Positions 17,107 through 35,881 are shown, counted from the first letter of the stretch. The stretch: DNA of 44,868 nucleotides from Pseudomonadota bacterium (GCA_021811945.1 JAKAPE010000004.1:1-44868); one strand, 5' to 3'. The notes: generated by a model not told the origin, from the letters alone. Translations and numbers: made by a program.

Positions 17107-17406
17107 CTACAAGCCCGTGGTTACGTCGATGCGCTGCCCCTCCTCGAGGGTCACGACGGCGCGCTTGGTCTGCGATTGGAGTCCGAAGCGGCCCTTCACG
17201 ACTTTCCATTTGCCGCGCCGCCGCAGCGTGTTGACGCTCTTGACCTTTACATCGAACAATTTCTCGACCGCCTCCCTGATCTGCGGCTTAGTCGCCGTGA
17301 GCGCGACCTTGAAGATCACCTTGCCGTGCTCGGAGGCCGCGGTCGCCTTCTCGGTAATGACCGGCGACAGGATCACGTCGTAATGGCGCGGATCGTTGGT
17401 GCTCAT
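17107..17406 (-). CDS. rplW: 50S ribosomal protein L23
   Basis: A 99-residue protein at the tunnel exit that docks trigger factor and [58 protein letters not shown] and the C-terminal [15 protein letters not shown] match the family. ATG 17406 overlaps the rplD stop by 4 nt (ATGA), so translation is coupled. The longer open frame to 17922 is a shadow of rplD. Confidence 0.97.
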   Translation of the reverse strand: MSTNDPRHYDVILSPVITEKATAASEHGKVIFKVALTATKPQIREAVEKLFDVKVKSVNTLRRRGKWKVVKGRFGLQSQTKRAVVTLEEGQRIDVTTGL

Positions 17407-18023
17407 TTGAATCGCGCCTCCAGCGCATCGATCGCGGCGCGGGTGAGCATCAGCTTGTGCCGGCGCAGGACATCGTAGACGTTTATGCCAGCAACCGGCA
17501 GCACATCGACGTTGGGAATGTTGCGTGCGGCCATGCGCACATCCGCCGCCACTTCGCCCCCCTCGATGATGAGCACATTGGCAAGCCCGAGCGCGGTGAG
17601 GCCGGCGCGCAGTGCCTTGGTCTTCGCTTCCTTGATTGCCAAGGCGTCGATGACGACGATGCCGCCGTCCTTGGCCTTTGCCGAAAGCGCATGCTTGAGC
17701 GCCAATGCGCGCACCTTTTTCGGCAGGCCGATCTCGTGGCTGCGCGGCTGCGGCCCGAATGCGCGACCGCCGCCGCGGAACAGATTGACGCGCGCCGAGC
17801 CATGACGGGCAGAGCCGGTCCCCTTCTGCCGGTACATCTTCTTGCCGGTGCGATTTATGTCGGCGCGGTTTTTCACGGCATGGGTACCGCGCCGTCGCTT
17901 GGCAAGCTGCCACACCACGCAACGATGGATGATATCCTGGCGCGGCTCCAGCCCGAAAATCGCGTCGGACAAGGTCACCGATCCGACCTCGCCGCCGTCA
18001 AGCGTCATGACTTTCAGCTCCAT
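17403..18023 (-). CDS. rplD: 50S ribosomal protein L4
   Basis: A 206-residue protein with a tunnel loop; in gammaproteobacteria L4 also represses the S10 operon. [57 protein letters not shown] and [22 protein letters not shown] are diagnostic. ATG 18023 chosen by homology. The rplC stop lies 1 nt upstream, and the end overlaps rplW. Confidence 0.97.
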   Translation of the reverse strand: MELKVMTLDGGEVGSVTLSDAIFGLEPRQDIIHRCVVWQLAKRRRGTHAVKNRADINRTGKKMYRQKGTGSARHGSARVNLFRGGGRAFGPQPRSHEIGLPKKVRALALKHALSAKAKDGGIVVIDALAIKEAKTKALRAGLTALGLANVLIIEGGEVAADVRMAARNIPNVDVLPVAGINVYDVLRRHKLMLTRAAIDALEARFK

Positions 18024-18024
18024 G

Positions 18025-18798
18025 TCACGCGCCCTCCTTTGCCGCAGGAGCCGCGGGGGCGGTCGGTTCGGCACCCGTCGGCGCCGCCGCTGCGGGCGCG
18101 GCGGGCGCGGCCGACGCGGTCTCGGCGAGCTTGAACCTGCCGGGTTTCGGCACGCTGTCCGGCAGTTTCTTCTTCACGGCGTCGCGCACCGTGATCCAGC
18201 CGCCCTTGACGCCCGGCACCGCGCCCTCGACCAGGATGAGGCCGCGCTCGACATCGGTCTGCATCACCTTGAGATTGAGCGTGGTCACCCGCTCGACCCC
18301 CAGATGGCCGGCCATCTTCTGGTTCTTGAATGTTTTTCCGGGGTCCTGGCGGCCGCCGGTCGAACCGTGCGAGCGGTGCGAGATGGATACACCGTGACTG
18401 CCGCCCAACCCGCCGAAATTCCACCGCTTCATTGGCCCGGCCCAACCCTTGCCGGTCGAGGTGCCGGTAACATCGACATATTGCCCGACGACGAAGTGGT
18501 CCGCCGTGATCTCGGCGCCAACCGGGATCAGAGCGTCATCGTCGACGCGGAATTCAGCAAGCTTGCGCTTGGGCTCGACCTTGGCGACGGCGAAATGGCC
18601 GCGGTCGGCCTTGGTCGTGCGCTGAGCCTTGCGCGCCCCGGCGCCCAGTTGCAGGGCAACATAGCCGTTTTTTTCCTTGGTGCGATGGGCCACCACCTGG
18701 CAATGAGCAAGCTGGAGCACCGTCACCGGCACGTGCTCGCCGGCCGCGGTGAAGAGGCGCGTCATCCCGACCTTCTGTGCCAGCACTCCGGAGCGCAT
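18025..18798 (-). CDS. rplC: 50S ribosomal protein L3 with long Ala/Pro-rich tail
   Basis: A 257-residue primary 23S rRNA binder. [75 protein letters not shown] and [19 protein letters not shown] are clear. The glutamine that is methylated in E. coli L3 falls in GGRQDPG and is present. From about residue 215 the sequence is Ala/Pro-rich to the end ([20 protein letters not shown]), beyond the ordinary ~210-residue length. It lies between rpsJ and rplD. Confidence 0.96.
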   Translation of the reverse strand: MRSGVLAQKVGMTRLFTAAGEHVPVTVLQLAHCQVVAHRTKEKNGYVALQLGAGARKAQRTTKADRGHFAVAKVEPKRKLAEFRVDDDALIPVGAEITADHFVVGQYVDVTGTSTGKGWAGPMKRWNFGGLGGSHGVSISHRSHGSTGGRQDPGKTFKNQKMAGHLGVERVTTLNLKVMQTDVERGLILVEGAVPGVKGGWITVRDAVKKKLPDSVPKPGRFKLAETASAAPAAPAAAAPTGAEPTAPAAPAAKEGA

Positions 18799-18816
18799 TT
18801 TTGTCCCCTCCGCGCC

Positions 18817-19125
18817 TTACAGCTTGATCTCGACGTCGACGCCGGCGGCAAGATCGAGCTTCATCAACGCATCGACGGTCTGCGGCGTCGGATCGACAAT
18901 GTCCAAGAGCCGCTTGTGCGTGCGCATCTCAAACTGCTCGCGACTCTTCTTGTCGATGTGCGGCGAGCGGTTGACGGTGAATTTCTCGATCTTGGTCGGC
19001 AGCGGAATTGGCCCGCGCACCTGCGCGCCGGTGCGTTTGGCGGTATTGACGATCTCGCGTGTCGATGCATCGAGGATGCGGTGATCGAACGCCTTGAGCC
19101 GGATGCGTATGTTCTGGCCGTTCAT
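18817..19125 (-). CDS. rpsJ: 30S ribosomal protein S10 (NusE)
   Basis: A 102-residue 30S head protein that also acts with NusB in transcription antitermination. [56 protein letters not shown] and [21 protein letters not shown] are diagnostic. It opens the S10 group and follows tuf, with a palindromic repeat (19142-19267) in the gap. Confidence 0.98.
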   Translation of the reverse strand: MNGQNIRIRLKAFDHRILDASTREIVNTAKRTGAQVRGPIPLPTKIEKFTVNRSPHIDKKSREQFEMRTHKRLLDIVDPTPQTVDALMKLDLAAGVDVEIKL

Positions 19126-19141
19126 CAGTCGTCTCGCTTTC

Positions 19142-19267
19142 TCCCCCTCTCCCCGCTTGCGGGGAGAGGGGCGGGTGAGGGGGTTTTGCCGCTTGGCTCA
19201 GTATCGCGGCAAGGCCCCCTCACCCGCTCGCTTCGCTCGCGACCTCTCCCCGCGCGCGGGGAGAGGT
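19142..19267. repeat. Palindromic repeat, CCTCACCC/CTCTCCCC family (copy 3, tuf-rpsJ gap)
   Basis: The left half has a stem CCCTCTCCCCGC-TT-GCGGGGAGAGGG then GCGGGTGAGGGGG. The right half GCCCCCTCACCCGC then CCTCTCCCCGCGCGCGGGGA is its inverse, so the whole unit can fold as nested hairpins. Closest to copy 4 at 35882-36017. Confidence 0.75.
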
Positions 19268-19275
19268 AAATTTCG

Positions 19276-20466
19276 TCATTCCAGAATGCTCGCCACCACG
19301 CCGGCGCCGACCGTGCGGCCGCCTTCGCGAATGGCAAAGCGCAGCTTTTCCTCCATGGCGATGGGCACGATCAGCTCGACTTCCATGGCGATGTTGTCGC
19401 CGGGCATGACCATTTCGGTGCCCTCCGGCAGCTTCACCACGCCGGTCACGTCGGTGGTGCGGAAATAGAACTGCGGCCGGTAATTGGTGAAGAACGGCGT
19501 ATGGCGTCCGCCCTCCTCCTTGGTGAGGATATAGGCCTCGGCCTTGAACTTGGTGTGCGGCTTCACCGAGCCCGGCTTGCACAGCACCTGGCCGCGCTCG
19601 ACCTCTTCGCGCTTGGTGCCGCGCAGGAGACAACCGACATTGTCGCCGGCCTCGCCCTGGTCGAGCAGCTTGCGGAACATCTCGACCCCGGTGACGGTCG
19701 TCTTCTGCGTCGGCCTGATGCCGACGATCTCGACCTCGTCGCCGACCTTGACGATGCCGCGCTCGATGCGGCCGGTGCATACCGTGCCGCGGCCGGAGAT
19801 CGAGAACACGTCTTCGACCGGCATCAGGAAGGGCTGGTCCTTCGGACGCTCCGGCTGCGGGATGTAGTCGTCCACCGCCTTCATCAGCTCCAGAACGGAG
19901 TCGTGGCCGAGCTTGGGATCCTTGCCGTCGAGCGCCATCAGCGCCGAGCCCTTGACCACCGGAATCTTGTCGCCGGGGAAATTGTATTTGGAAAGCAGCT
20001 CGCGCACCTCGAGCTCGACGAGTTCAAGAAGCTCCGGATCGTCCACCATGTCCACCTTGTTGAGATAGACGACGAGCGCCGGCACGCCGACCTGGCGCGC
20101 GAGCAGGATGTGCTCGCGGGTCTGCGGCATCGGCCCATCGGCCGCGCTCACCACCAGGATGGCGCCGTCCATCTGCGCGGCCCCGGTGATCATGTTCTTC
20201 ACATAGTCGGCGTGGCCGGGACAATCGACGTGGGCATAATGGCGCTTGTCGGTTTCGTATTCGACGTGGGCGGTGGCAATCGTGATGCCGCGCGCTTTTT
20301 CCTCCGGCGCCTTGTCGATCTGGTCGTAGGCGGTAAAGGTCGCCTGGCCCTTCTCCGCCAGCACCTTGGTGATCGCCGCCGTCAGCGTCGTCTTGCCGTG
20401 ATCGACATGGCCGATCGTGCCGATGTTGCAATGCGGCTTGGTGCGTTGGAATTTCTCCTTGGCCAT
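19276..20466 (-). CDS. tuf: Elongation factor Tu
   Basis: A 396-residue GTPase that delivers aminoacyl-tRNA to the A site. G1 [10 protein letters not shown], switch I region [19 protein letters not shown]3 [10 protein letters not shown]4 NKVD and G5 GSALMA are all present. Domains 2 and 3 follow, with [29 protein letters not shown] and [22 protein letters not shown]. The end is [17 protein letters not shown]. Length is canonical. It is downstream of fusA by 44 nt in the str operon. Only one copy is visible in this window; many alphaproteobacteria carry two. Confidence 0.98.
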   Translation of the reverse strand: MAKEKFQRTKPHCNIGTIGHVDHGKTTLTAAITKVLAEKGQATFTAYDQIDKAPEEKARGITIATAHVEYETDKRHYAHVDCPGHADYVKNMITGAAQMDGAILVVSAADGPMPQTREHILLARQVGVPALVVYLNKVDMVDDPELLELVELEVRELLSKYNFPGDKIPVVKGSALMALDGKDPKLGHDSVLELMKAVDDYIPQPERPKDQPFLMPVEDVFSISGRGTVCTGRIERGIVKVGDEVEIVGIRPTQKTTVTGVEMFRKLLDQGEAGDNVGCLLRGTKREEVERGQVLCKPGSVKPHTKFKAEAYILTKEEGGRHTPFFTNYRPQFYFRTTDVTGVVKLPEGTEMVMPGDNIAMEVELIVPIAMEEKLRFAIREGGRTVGAGVVASILE

Positions 20467-20510
20467 GGGATTCTCCGTTCCGGGTCTCTTTAGGCTGGTG
20501 AAAGTGAAGC

Positions 20511-22583
20511 TCAGGCGTATTTCGCCTGAACCTCGTCGGCGATGCCTTTCGGCACCTCGGCATAGTGATCGAACTGCATGGTGAACGTGGCGCGCCCCTG
20601 ACTCATCGAGCGCAGATTGTTGACGTAGGAGAACATGTTGGCGAGCGGCACCATCGCGGTGATGACGTTGGCGTTGCCGCGCATGTCCTGGCCCTGAATG
20701 TGGCCGCGGCGCGAGTTGAGGTCGCCGATGACCGCGCCGGTATAGTCCTCGGGCGTCACCACTTCGACCTTCATGATCGGCTCGAGCAGCACCGGAGCGC
20801 CCTTGCGCAGCGCTTCGCGCAAGGCGGCGCGCGAGGCGATCTCGAACGCGAGCGCTGAGGAGTCGACGTCGTGATAGGCCCCGTCAATCAGCGACACCTT
20901 CAGATCAACCACCGGAAAGCCCGCGAGCACGCCGGAGCCCAGCACTGACTCCAGACCCTTCTCGACGCCGGGAATGTATTCCTTGGGCACCGCGCCGCCG
21001 ACGATCCCGTTGGCGAACTCAAATCCGCCGCCCGGCGGCAGTGGTTCGGCGACGATCTTTACCCGCGCATATTGGCCGGCGCCGCCCGTCTGTTTCTTAT
21101 GGGTATAGTCTTCGGTTGCCCGCCGGGAGATCTTCTCGCGATAAGCGACCTGCGGTGCGCCGATGTTGGCTTCCACCTTGTAGGTGCGTTTCAAGATGTC
21201 GACCTTGATGTCGAGATGCAGTTCGCCCATCCCTTTGATGATGGTCTGACCGGACTCCGGATCGGTAGAGACGCGGAAGGACGGGTCCTCCGCCACCAGC
21301 TTGGCGAGCGCGACGCCGAGCTTCTCCTGGTCGGCCTTCGACTTCGGCTCGATGGCGATCTCGATGACCGGATCGGGAAATTCCATCTTCTCCAGAATGA
21401 CCGGCTTCTGCGGATCGCACAGCGTATCGCCGGTCCGCACCTCCTTGAGCCCGGCCAGCGCCACGATGTCGCCGGCGAAGGCCTCTTTGATGTCCTCGCG
21501 GTTGTTGGCGTGCATGAGGAGCATGCGGCCCACGCGTTCCTTGCGCTCCTTGGTCGAGTTCAGCACGCCGGTGCCGCTATCGAGCCTTCCCGAATAGATG
21601 CGGCAGAACGTGATGGTGCCGACGAACGGGTCGTCCATGATCTTGAACGCCAGGATCGAAAGCGGCTCTGAATCGGAGGAACGGCGCGCGACCTCGTTGC
21701 CCTTGAGGTCGACACCCTTGATCGGCGGCACGTCGAGCGGCGACGGCAGGTAGTCGATCACGGCATCGAGCAGCGGCTGCACGCCTTTGTTCTTGAAGGC
21801 GGAGCCGCACAGCACCGGAAAGAACGTACCGGCGACGGTGGCCTTGCGGATGAGGCGCTTGAGCGTCGCCTCGTCGGGCTCGCGGCCTTCGAGGTAAGCC
21901 GTCATGGCTTCGTCATCGAGTTCCACGGCGGCCTCGACCAGCTTCTCGCGATATTCGCTGGCCTGATCCTTAAGCTCTGCCGGAATTTCGATGTCGTGAT
22001 ATTTCGCCCCGAGCGTCTCCTCGTTCCAGACGACGCCGACCATGCGCACGAGATCGATGACGCCTCTGAACTGGCTCTCGGCACCGATGGGAAGCTGGAT
22101 CGCCACCGGCTTGGCGCCCAGGCGGTCGACAATATCCGTCAGGCACCGGAAGAAATCCGCGCCGATCTTGTCCATCTTGTTGCAGAAGACGATGCGCGGG
22201 ACCTTGTAGCGGTCGCCCTGCCGCCACACCGTCTCGGTCTGCGGCTCGACGCCCTGGTTGGAATCGAGCACGCAAACGGCGCCGTCGAGCACGCGCAGCG
22301 AGCGCTCCACCTCGATGGTGAAATCGACATGGCCGGGCGTATCGATGATGTTGAGGCGCTTGCCGCCCCAGAACGCCGTGGTCGCCGCCGACGTGATGGT
22401 GATGCCGCGCTCCTGCTCCTGTTCCATCCAGTCCATGGTCGCGGCGCCTTCATGCACCTCGCCCATCTTGTGGCTCTTGCCGGTGTAATAGAGGATGCGC
22501 TCAGTCGTGGTGGTCTTGCCGGCATCGATGTGGGCCATGATGCCGAAATTGCGGTAATCCTCGATCGGATGGCTGCGGGGCAT
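20511..22583 (-). CDS. fusA: Elongation factor G
   Basis: A 690-residue translocase GTPase that moves tRNA and mRNA and helps ribosome recycling. G1 [15 protein letters not shown], the switch region [21 protein letters not shown]3 [27 protein letters not shown] and G4 [10 protein letters not shown] are intact. Domain II shows [18 protein letters not shown], domain [17 protein letters not shown], and domain [27 protein letters not shown]. Length is normal. It is between rpsG and tuf. Confidence 0.98.
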   Translation of the reverse strand: MPRSHPIEDYRNFGIMAHIDAGKTTTTERILYYTGKSHKMGEVHEGAATMDWMEQEQERGITITSAATTAFWGGKRLNIIDTPGHVDFTIEVERSLRVLDGAVCVLDSNQGVEPQTETVWRQGDRYKVPRIVFCNKMDKIGADFFRCLTDIVDRLGAKPVAIQLPIGAESQFRGVIDLVRMVGVVWNEETLGAKYHDIEIPAELKDQASEYREKLVEAAVELDDEAMTAYLEGREPDEATLKRLIRKATVAGTFFPVLCGSAFKNKGVQPLLDAVIDYLPSPLDVPPIKGVDLKGNEVARRSSDSEPLSILAFKIMDDPFVGTITFCRIYSGRLDSGTGVLNSTKERKERVGRMLLMHANNREDIKEAFAGDIVALAGLKEVRTGDTLCDPQKPVILEKMEFPDPVIEIAIEPKSKADQEKLGVALAKLVAEDPSFRVSTDPESGQTIIKGMGELHLDIKVDILKRTYKVEANIGAPQVAYREKISRRATEDYTHKKQTGGAGQYARVKIVAEPLPPGGGFEFANGIVGGAVPKEYIPGVEKGLESVLGSGVLAGFPVVDLKVSLIDGAYHDVDSSALAFEIASRAALREALRKGAPVLLEPIMKVEVVTPEDYTGAVIGDLNSRRGHIQGQDMRGNANVITAMVPLANMFSYVNNLRSMSQGRATFTMQFDHYAEVPKGIADEVQAKYA

Positions 22584-22613
22584 GGAAAAAAGAATCCTTC
22601 GCTGTCGCGTGCT

Positions 22614-23186
<573 letters not shown>

Positions 23187-23204
23187 ACTGCGCAAAGAGG
23201 CCGA

Positions 23205-23576
23205 CTATTTCGGCCGCTTTGCTCCGTATTTCGAGCGTCGCTGCTTGCGGTTCTTCACGCCCTGCGTATCGAGCACACCGCGCAGAATATGGTAGCGCAC
23301 GCCGGGCAGATCCTTGACCCGGCCGCCGCGGATCAGCACCACCGAGTGCTCCTGCAGGTTATGGCCCTCGCCGGGTATGTAGCCGATAACCTCGAAGCCG
23401 TTGGTCAGCCGCACCTTGGCGACCTTGCGCAAGGCCGAATTCGGCTTCTTCGGTGTCGTGGTGTAAACGCGCGTGCACACGCCGCGTTTCTGCGGCGACT
23501 GCTGCAAGGCCGGCACCTTCTTCTTCGCATGCTGCACCACCCGCGGCTTGCGAATGAGCTGATTGACCGTCGGCAT
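23205..23576 (-). CDS. rpsL: 30S ribosomal protein S12
   Basis: A 123-residue decoding-centre protein. [84 protein letters not shown] and the end [10 protein letters not shown] are diagnostic. The lysines in TPKKPNS and GRVKDLPGV, where streptomycin-resistance mutations occur in other species, are wild type. It is the first gene of the str operon, preceded by a ~400-nt leader and a promoter match at 23986-24013. Confidence 0.98.
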   Translation of the reverse strand: MPTVNQLIRKPRVVQHAKKKVPALQQSPQKRGVCTRVYTTTPKKPNSALRKVAKVRLTNGFEVIGYIPGEGHNLQEHSVVLIRGGRVKDLPGVRYHILRGVLDTQGVKNRKQRRSKYGAKRPK

Positions 23577-23985
23577 CCTTCACCATGCTCCAAGACGGGG
23601 CACTCGCCCCTTTGGCCTGAACTCTCGCTTTCGGGACTTTCGCCCCGGTTGTCATTTTTCGGGACCTGGATCCCGTTGCAGCCTCGGCCCGCACCGCCCC
23701 GCGGCAGCACGCCATTCGCGCAAAACCACAGCGCGCCATCCGCCTCCGAGACGGGGAGCGCTTGACCTTCGCAGAGGACCGCGATCACGCGAGCGCGGTC
23801 ATGCCCCGATGATCTGACTTCCGAAGCCAGAGGCAGCGTTTGGACTTCCTGCGTCGAGGCGTCACGCCGCGTCCCCAACAGCCCCGACAGGGGGCCCAAG
23901 AAAGCAAGGACTTTCAAGACCTTGTCAGGAACCCGGCAGGCCGTTCCGACGGGCGAAGTTCACCGCCTGCCGAAAAGTGTGGCGT
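23577..23985 (-). other. Long untranslated leader upstream of rpsL
   Basis: No convincing gene lies in the 558-bp rpoC-rpsL gap. From the predicted promoter, about 400 nt of leader would precede rpsL. It has inverted repeats, for example GACCGCG/CGCGGTC around 23781-23804 and CCCC-GACA-GGGG near 23887. No known riboswitch or r-protein leader was recognised. Confidence 0.4.
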
Positions 23986-24013
23986 ATCTATCGGCGCGGT
24001 CGCGCGAAGTCAA
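23986..24013 (-). promoter_or_regulatory. Predicted promoter for the str operon (rpsL-rpsG-fusA-tuf)
   Basis: Minus strand TTGACT (24008-24013, as part of CTTGAC), 16 bases, then ATAGAT (23986-23991). The -35 is a strong match to alphaproteobacterial housekeeping promoters; the -10 is moderate. It lies just downstream of the predicted rpoC terminator. Confidence 0.5.
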
Positions 24014-24076
24014 GCCGACACGGACGAAAAAGTGCGGTGGCGCAAGCACATCTGCGCCGACCGTTTCATCAAACGG

Positions 24077-24100
24077 AAAAGCGGCCAGTCGGCCGCCTTC
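24077..24100 (-). terminator. Rho-independent terminator after rpoC
   Basis: In minus-strand sense GCGGCC-GACT-GGCCGC is followed by TTTT. It is 35-58 bp past the rpoC stop and just before the predicted str promoter, so it separates rpoBC from str transcription. Confidence 0.6.
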
Positions 24101-24134
24101 CCGTAATTTGCGAACGCCCCCGCTCCTGCCCCGC

Positions 24135-28394
<4,260 letters not shown>

Positions 28395-28404
28395 CGTCTT
28401 CTCC

Positions 28405-28487
28405 GTTTCAGATGACAGACGACGGATGACAGACGACAGATCGCCGTCTCTTTCTCCGTCCTCTGCCCTCCGACATCTGTCCTCTGG
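28405..28487. repeat. GACGGA/CAGAGGA hairpin repeat (copy 3, rpoB-rpoC gap)
   Basis: The left arm GATGACAGACGACGGATGAC and right arm CTCCGTCCTCTGCCCTCCGA...CTGTCCTCTG can pair imperfectly. The right end touches the rpoB stop codon, the same placement as copies 1 and 2. Confidence 0.75.
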
Positions 28488-32606
<4,119 letters not shown>

Positions 32607-32926
32607 CATGTCCTCTCGCTCAATCGACGTCGGTTCGAGCGGCTTGGCTCGAACCGCTATGCCCGAACCCGGCGTTTAGGGTCCGGGATACCGGGGCATC
32701 GAGGCGATCAGGGCGACTCTCCAGAAGACCGCCATCCATCGCGGCCGTCGGGACAGGCGTCGAACCGCCTTATCTTCTGCGATTCGGCAAAGGCCGCCGA
32801 ATCTGTGCCGCTAGGCGGCAATCATGGCGATTCGGCAGCTTGAACCGCCGAAATCACCGCTTTCCACTGTTTCCGTCTGCGTTCTTGCCCGCGGCGTCGG
32901 CCCGGCCATCCGCGTCTTAGCCTCTC
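32607..32926 (-). other. rpoB upstream region
   Basis: No gene is supported between the rpoB start and the double-hairpin element. A perfect 10-bp stem CGGTTCGAGC/GCTCGAACCG (32631-32640 with 32647-32656) lies in the leader about 25 nt before the start codon. No clear promoter was found. Confidence 0.4.
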
Positions 32927-33089
32927 GTGTCCCGCTTCCGACGTTCGTATCACTTTGCCGCATGCCCTATTACGAACGTCGGAAGCAAAGGGACACCAGC
33001 AACTTTATGAATCTAGTGTGGTTTTGGATTTGACGCTCCGATGACGAGTTGCCGCAATGATGATCGGAGCGTCAAATCCACCACACTAG
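32927..33089. repeat. Double-hairpin variable-stem element, copy A (rplL-rpoB gap)
   Basis: Hairpin 1: outer GTGTCCC (32927-32933) pairs with GGGACAC (32990-32996), and inner CTTCCGACGTTCGTA (32935-32949) pairs perfectly with 32971-32985. A 16-nt linker CAGCAACTTTATGAAT follows. Hairpin 2: outer CTAGTGTGG (33013-33021) pairs with CCACACTAG (33081-33089), and GGATTTGACGCTCCGAT (33026-33042) pairs perfectly with 33063-33079. Copy B (37272-37433) shares ends, linker and loops but has different stems. No open reading frame is credible in it. Confidence 0.8.
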
Positions 33090-33128
33090 GGCCCAGGCTT
33101 TGCCTTACCCGGGATCCATCGGTTCCGT

Positions 33129-33151
33129 TTAAGTAAGCATTGCTTACTTAA
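33129..33151. terminator. AT-rich hairpin overlapping the rplL stop codon
   Basis: TTAAGTAAGCA (33129-33139) and TGCTTACTTAA (33141-33151) form a perfect 11-bp inverted repeat about one base. The rplL stop (33144-33146) lies in one arm. No U-run follows on the minus strand, so termination activity is uncertain; it could instead be a processing or stability hairpin. Confidence 0.35.
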
Positions 33152-33524
33152 GCTCAACCTTTGCCCCGACTTTTTCCAGTTGCGCCTTGATCTTGGCGGC
33201 GTCGTCCTTGTTGACGCCTTCCTTCACCGGCTTGGGAGCGCCTTCGACCAAATCCTTGGCCTCTTTGAGGCCGAGGCCAGTAATGGCCCGAACCTCCTTG
33301 ATCACCTCGATCTTCTTGTCGCCGACCGCCGAAAGCACGACCGTGAATTCGGTCTTTTCCTCTACTGCAGGGGCGGCCGCCGCACCGGCGGCCGGACCGG
33401 CCGCAACTGCTACCGCCGCCGCTGCCGAGACGCCCCATTTGTCCTCGAGCAGTTTGGCAAGCTCGGCCGCCTCAAGCACCGTGAGGCCGGACAGGTCGTC
33501 AACGATTTTTTGCAGATCAGCCAT
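33144..33524 (-). CDS. rplL: 50S ribosomal protein L7/L12
   Basis: The 126-residue stalk protein, present in several copies per ribosome, which recruits translation GTPases. The N-terminal dimer domain is [31 protein letters not shown]. The Ala-rich hinge runs [18 protein letters not shown]. The C-terminal domain shows [51 protein letters not shown] 33524 chosen by homology. It follows rplJ by 43 nt. Confidence 0.98.
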   Translation of the reverse strand: MADLQKIVDDLSGLTVLEAAELAKLLEDKWGVSAAAAVAVAAGPAAGAAAAPAVEEKTEFTVVLSAVGDKKIEVIKEVRAITGLGLKEAKDLVEGAPKPVKEGVNKDDAAKIKAQLEKVGAKVELK

Positions 33525-33567
33525 GATTTTTTCCCTCGGTTCTAACCTTCGAATTTGAGGATGCGCT

Positions 33568-34095
33568 TCAAGCCGGGGCGCTTTCCTCGCCCTTTTTGGC
33601 ATAGGCCTGGACGACCCGGGCGACCTTGGCGGCGGGAGCGTTCACCACCTGCGCGATCTTGGTCGCCGGCGCCTTGATGAGACCGATGATCCTTGCCCGC
33701 AGTTCGTCGAGCGAGGGCAGCGTCGCCAGCGCCTTCACCGCATTCGGGTCGAGCGTGGTCTTGCCCATCGCACCGCCCAGAATGACGAATTTTTCGTTCG
33801 TCCTGGCGAAATCGACGGCAACCTTCGGAGCCGCCACCGGATCGCCGGAGAAGGCGATCAGCGTCGGCCCCTTGAGCAACGGCGCGATGGCCGCGACATC
33901 GCTGCCGTCGAGTGCGATCTTGGCCAAGCGGTTCTTCGCTACCTTCACGCTGGCGCCCGCCTGTTTCATCTGCCGCCGCAGAACCTGCATTTGGGCAACG
34001 GTCAGGCCCGAATAATGCCCAACGACGACGACTTTGGCCGTCTTGAAGATCTCGCCCAGAGCGCCGACGAGCTCGCTTTTTGCCGCACGATCCAC
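33568..34095 (-). CDS. rplJ: 50S ribosomal protein L10
   Basis: The 175-residue stalk base protein; with L7/L12 it binds its own mRNA leader in many bacteria. [58 protein letters not shown] and [18 protein letters not shown] are diagnostic. I chose GTG 34095 because homologues begin with this sequence and GGAGAG lies five bases upstream. An ATG at 34176 would add 27 atypical residues. It is separated from rplA by a leader and promoter. Confidence 0.96.
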   Translation of the reverse strand: MDRAAKSELVGALGEIFKTAKVVVVGHYSGLTVAQMQVLRRQMKQAGASVKVAKNRLAKIALDGSDVAAIAPLLKGPTLIAFSGDPVAAPKVAVDFARTNEKFVILGGAMGKTTLDPNAVKALATLPSLDELRARIIGLIKAPATKIAQVVNAPAAKVARVVQAYAKKGEESAPA

Positions 34096-34507
34096 AAGCT
34101 CTCTCCGCGCTTGGCGGTCGCTGCGAGAACCGCCGGGCCGCACCTGCCGTCTTAGCCACGCCCCTCCCGGCAACACCGGAATGACGGGCAGGACGGCACT
34201 TCTACACCCTGCCCTCCCGGCGCAGTCTTGCTTGCACTGGGCCTATCGGGGTTAGAACCAAGCTCACGACCTTCCGTCCCACTCGCAGGACGGAAAAGGC
34301 ACACTTGGCCCCTCACCCGTCTATGCCGGCCCTTGCGGATTAAGCTGTTTCCGGCGCCGGCAGTCTCGGACAGGAGCGCTTCGCGATTCCCAACTAAGCT
34401 ATTCCTTCTCTTAGGAAAATCCGCTCAGGATCAGGGCTAAGAGAGCTTGCTTTTCAGGTTTTCGAGAAGCGCACAACAGCGTACCGGCAAATCGGGCCGG
34501 CGCGCCC
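34096..34507 (-). promoter_or_regulatory. rplJ leader, likely L10(L12)4 autoregulatory region
   Basis: About 410 nt of leader from the promoter at 34515-34543 to rplJ. Visible stems in RNA sense include CTCTTAG/CTAAGAG, TGCCGGC/GCCGGCA with AATCCGCAAGG between, and TTCCGTCC/GGACGGAA (around 34275-34300). L10 leaders are widespread upstream of rplJ. The match here is by position and general structure, not by a covariance model. Confidence 0.5.
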
Positions 34508-34514
34508 GAAACAG

Positions 34515-34543
34515 TATTTAGCTTTCCGGAAACGGTTTGCCAA
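34515..34543 (-). promoter_or_regulatory. Predicted promoter for rplJ-rplL
   Basis: Minus strand TTGGCA (34538-34543), 17 bases, TAAATA (34515-34520). It lies in the 594-bp rplA-rplJ gap. No other feature was found between it and the rplA stop at 34690. Confidence 0.5.
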
Positions 34544-34689
34544 GCGATTTCGACCGAGTGATTACCAAGTGATTTCGCACAGTTTGCGCCGTGGCAAGCG
34601 CGTGCGGGTTCAATCGTCGCACGATCGCCGGGGCACGCGTGATCAAGCCCGGCAATAACGAATCAGTTCAACACCCCACGAAATCCGCT

Positions 34690-35391
34690 TCAGGAGCCGG
34701 TAAACAGGCTCGCGGGCTCGACCTTCACCCCCGGCCCCATGGTCGAGGAGATGGCCACGCGGTTGATGAAGTGGCCCTTGGCGCCTGCCGGCCGTGACTT
34801 CTGCACCGCATCGGCAAAAGCGCGGATGTTTTCCGCGAGCTGTTCGGCGCTGAATGACGCCTTGCCGATGCCGGCCTGGACGATGCCGGCCTTTTCGACG
34901 CGGAACTCGACCGCGCCGCCCTTGGCCCCCTTGATGGCACCGGCAACATCCATGCTCACGGTCCCGACCTTGGGATTGGGCATAAGTCCGCGCGGCCCCA
35001 AAACCTTGCCCAGGCGGCCGACGAGCGGCATCAGATCGGGCGTGGCGATGACGCGGTCGAAATCGATGTTGCCGCCCTGCACCCGTTCGACCAGGTCCTC
35101 GGCGCCGACCACGTCGGCGCCGGCGGCCTTGGCCTCGTCGGCTTTCACGCCGCGGGCGAAAACCGCGACGCGCACCGTGCGGCCCGAACCATTCGGCAGA
35201 TTAGCGACGCCGCGCACCATCTGGTCGGCATGGCGCGGATCGACGCCGAGATTCATCGCCACTTCGATGGTTTCGTCGAATTTCGCCTTGGCCCGCTCCT
35301 TGACCAGCTTGACCGCTTCCGCAAGCGGATAGAGCTTTTGCCGGTCAATCCCTTCGCGTGCCGCCATGGTGCGTTTTCCGGGTCCGGTCAT
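34690..35391 (-). CDS. rplA: 50S ribosomal protein L1
   Basis: The 233-residue stalk protein that helps release E-site tRNA and, in many species, represses its own operon. [85 protein letters not shown] and [18 protein letters not shown] are diagnostic. The ATG overlaps the rplK stop by 4 nt. Confidence 0.98.
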   Translation of the reverse strand: MTGPGKRTMAAREGIDRQKLYPLAEAVKLVKERAKAKFDETIEVAMNLGVDPRHADQMVRGVANLPNGSGRTVRVAVFARGVKADEAKAAGADVVGAEDLVERVQGGNIDFDRVIATPDLMPLVGRLGKVLGPRGLMPNPKVGTVSMDVAGAIKGAKGGAVEFRVEKAGIVQAGIGKASFSAEQLAENIRAFADAVQKSRPAGAKGHFINRVAISSTMGPGVKVEPASLFTGS

Positions 35392-35816
35392 GACTTCACC
35401 TCCAGACCCATGGAACGTGCTGAGCCTTCAATCATGCGCACCGCCGCATCGATGGTGTCGCAATTCAGGTCCTTCATCTTCTTCTCGGCGATTTCGCGCA
35501 CTTGTGCCTTGGTGACGGAACCGGCTGTGTCGCGGCCGGGGGTCTTGGACCCGCTTTCGAGCTTGGCCGCCTTCTTGAGGAAATGCGACACCGGCGGCGT
35601 GCGCAATTCGAAGGCGAAGGAGCGGTCGGCATAGACCGTGATGGTAACGGGGATGGGCGCGCCCTTTTCCATCTGCTGGGTCTGGGCGTTGAACGCCTTG
35701 CAGAACTCCATGATGTTGAGGCCGCGCTGGCCAAGCGCAGGACCGATCGGCGGCGACGGATTGGCCGCTCCCGCCGGCACCTGCAGCTTCACGTATCCGG
35801 TGATTTTCTTTGCCAT
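35388..35816 (-). CDS. rplK: 50S ribosomal protein L11
   Basis: The 142-residue protein of the GTPase-associated centre, also needed for RelA activation. [63 protein letters not shown] and the C-terminal [30 protein letters not shown] are diagnostic. ATG 35816 chosen by homology. Its start is separated from nusG by a palindromic repeat. Confidence 0.98.
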   Translation of the reverse strand: MAKKITGYVKLQVPAGAANPSPPIGPALGQRGLNIMEFCKAFNAQTQQMEKGAPIPVTITVYADRSFAFELRTPPVSHFLKKAAKLESGSKTPGRDTAGSVTKAQVREIAEKKMKDLNCDTIDAAVRMIEGSARSMGLEVKS

Positions 35817-35881
35817 TCCACTCTCCTTTGTGGTGCGGCTGTTGGCGGCTGGCAAACCGCCTCACCTCCCACGTTGCGTCT

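Noticed and set aside
23840-24106. Small plus-strand open frame in the rpoC-rpsL gap
   Set aside because: It runs over the predicted promoter and terminator and has no recognisable domain.
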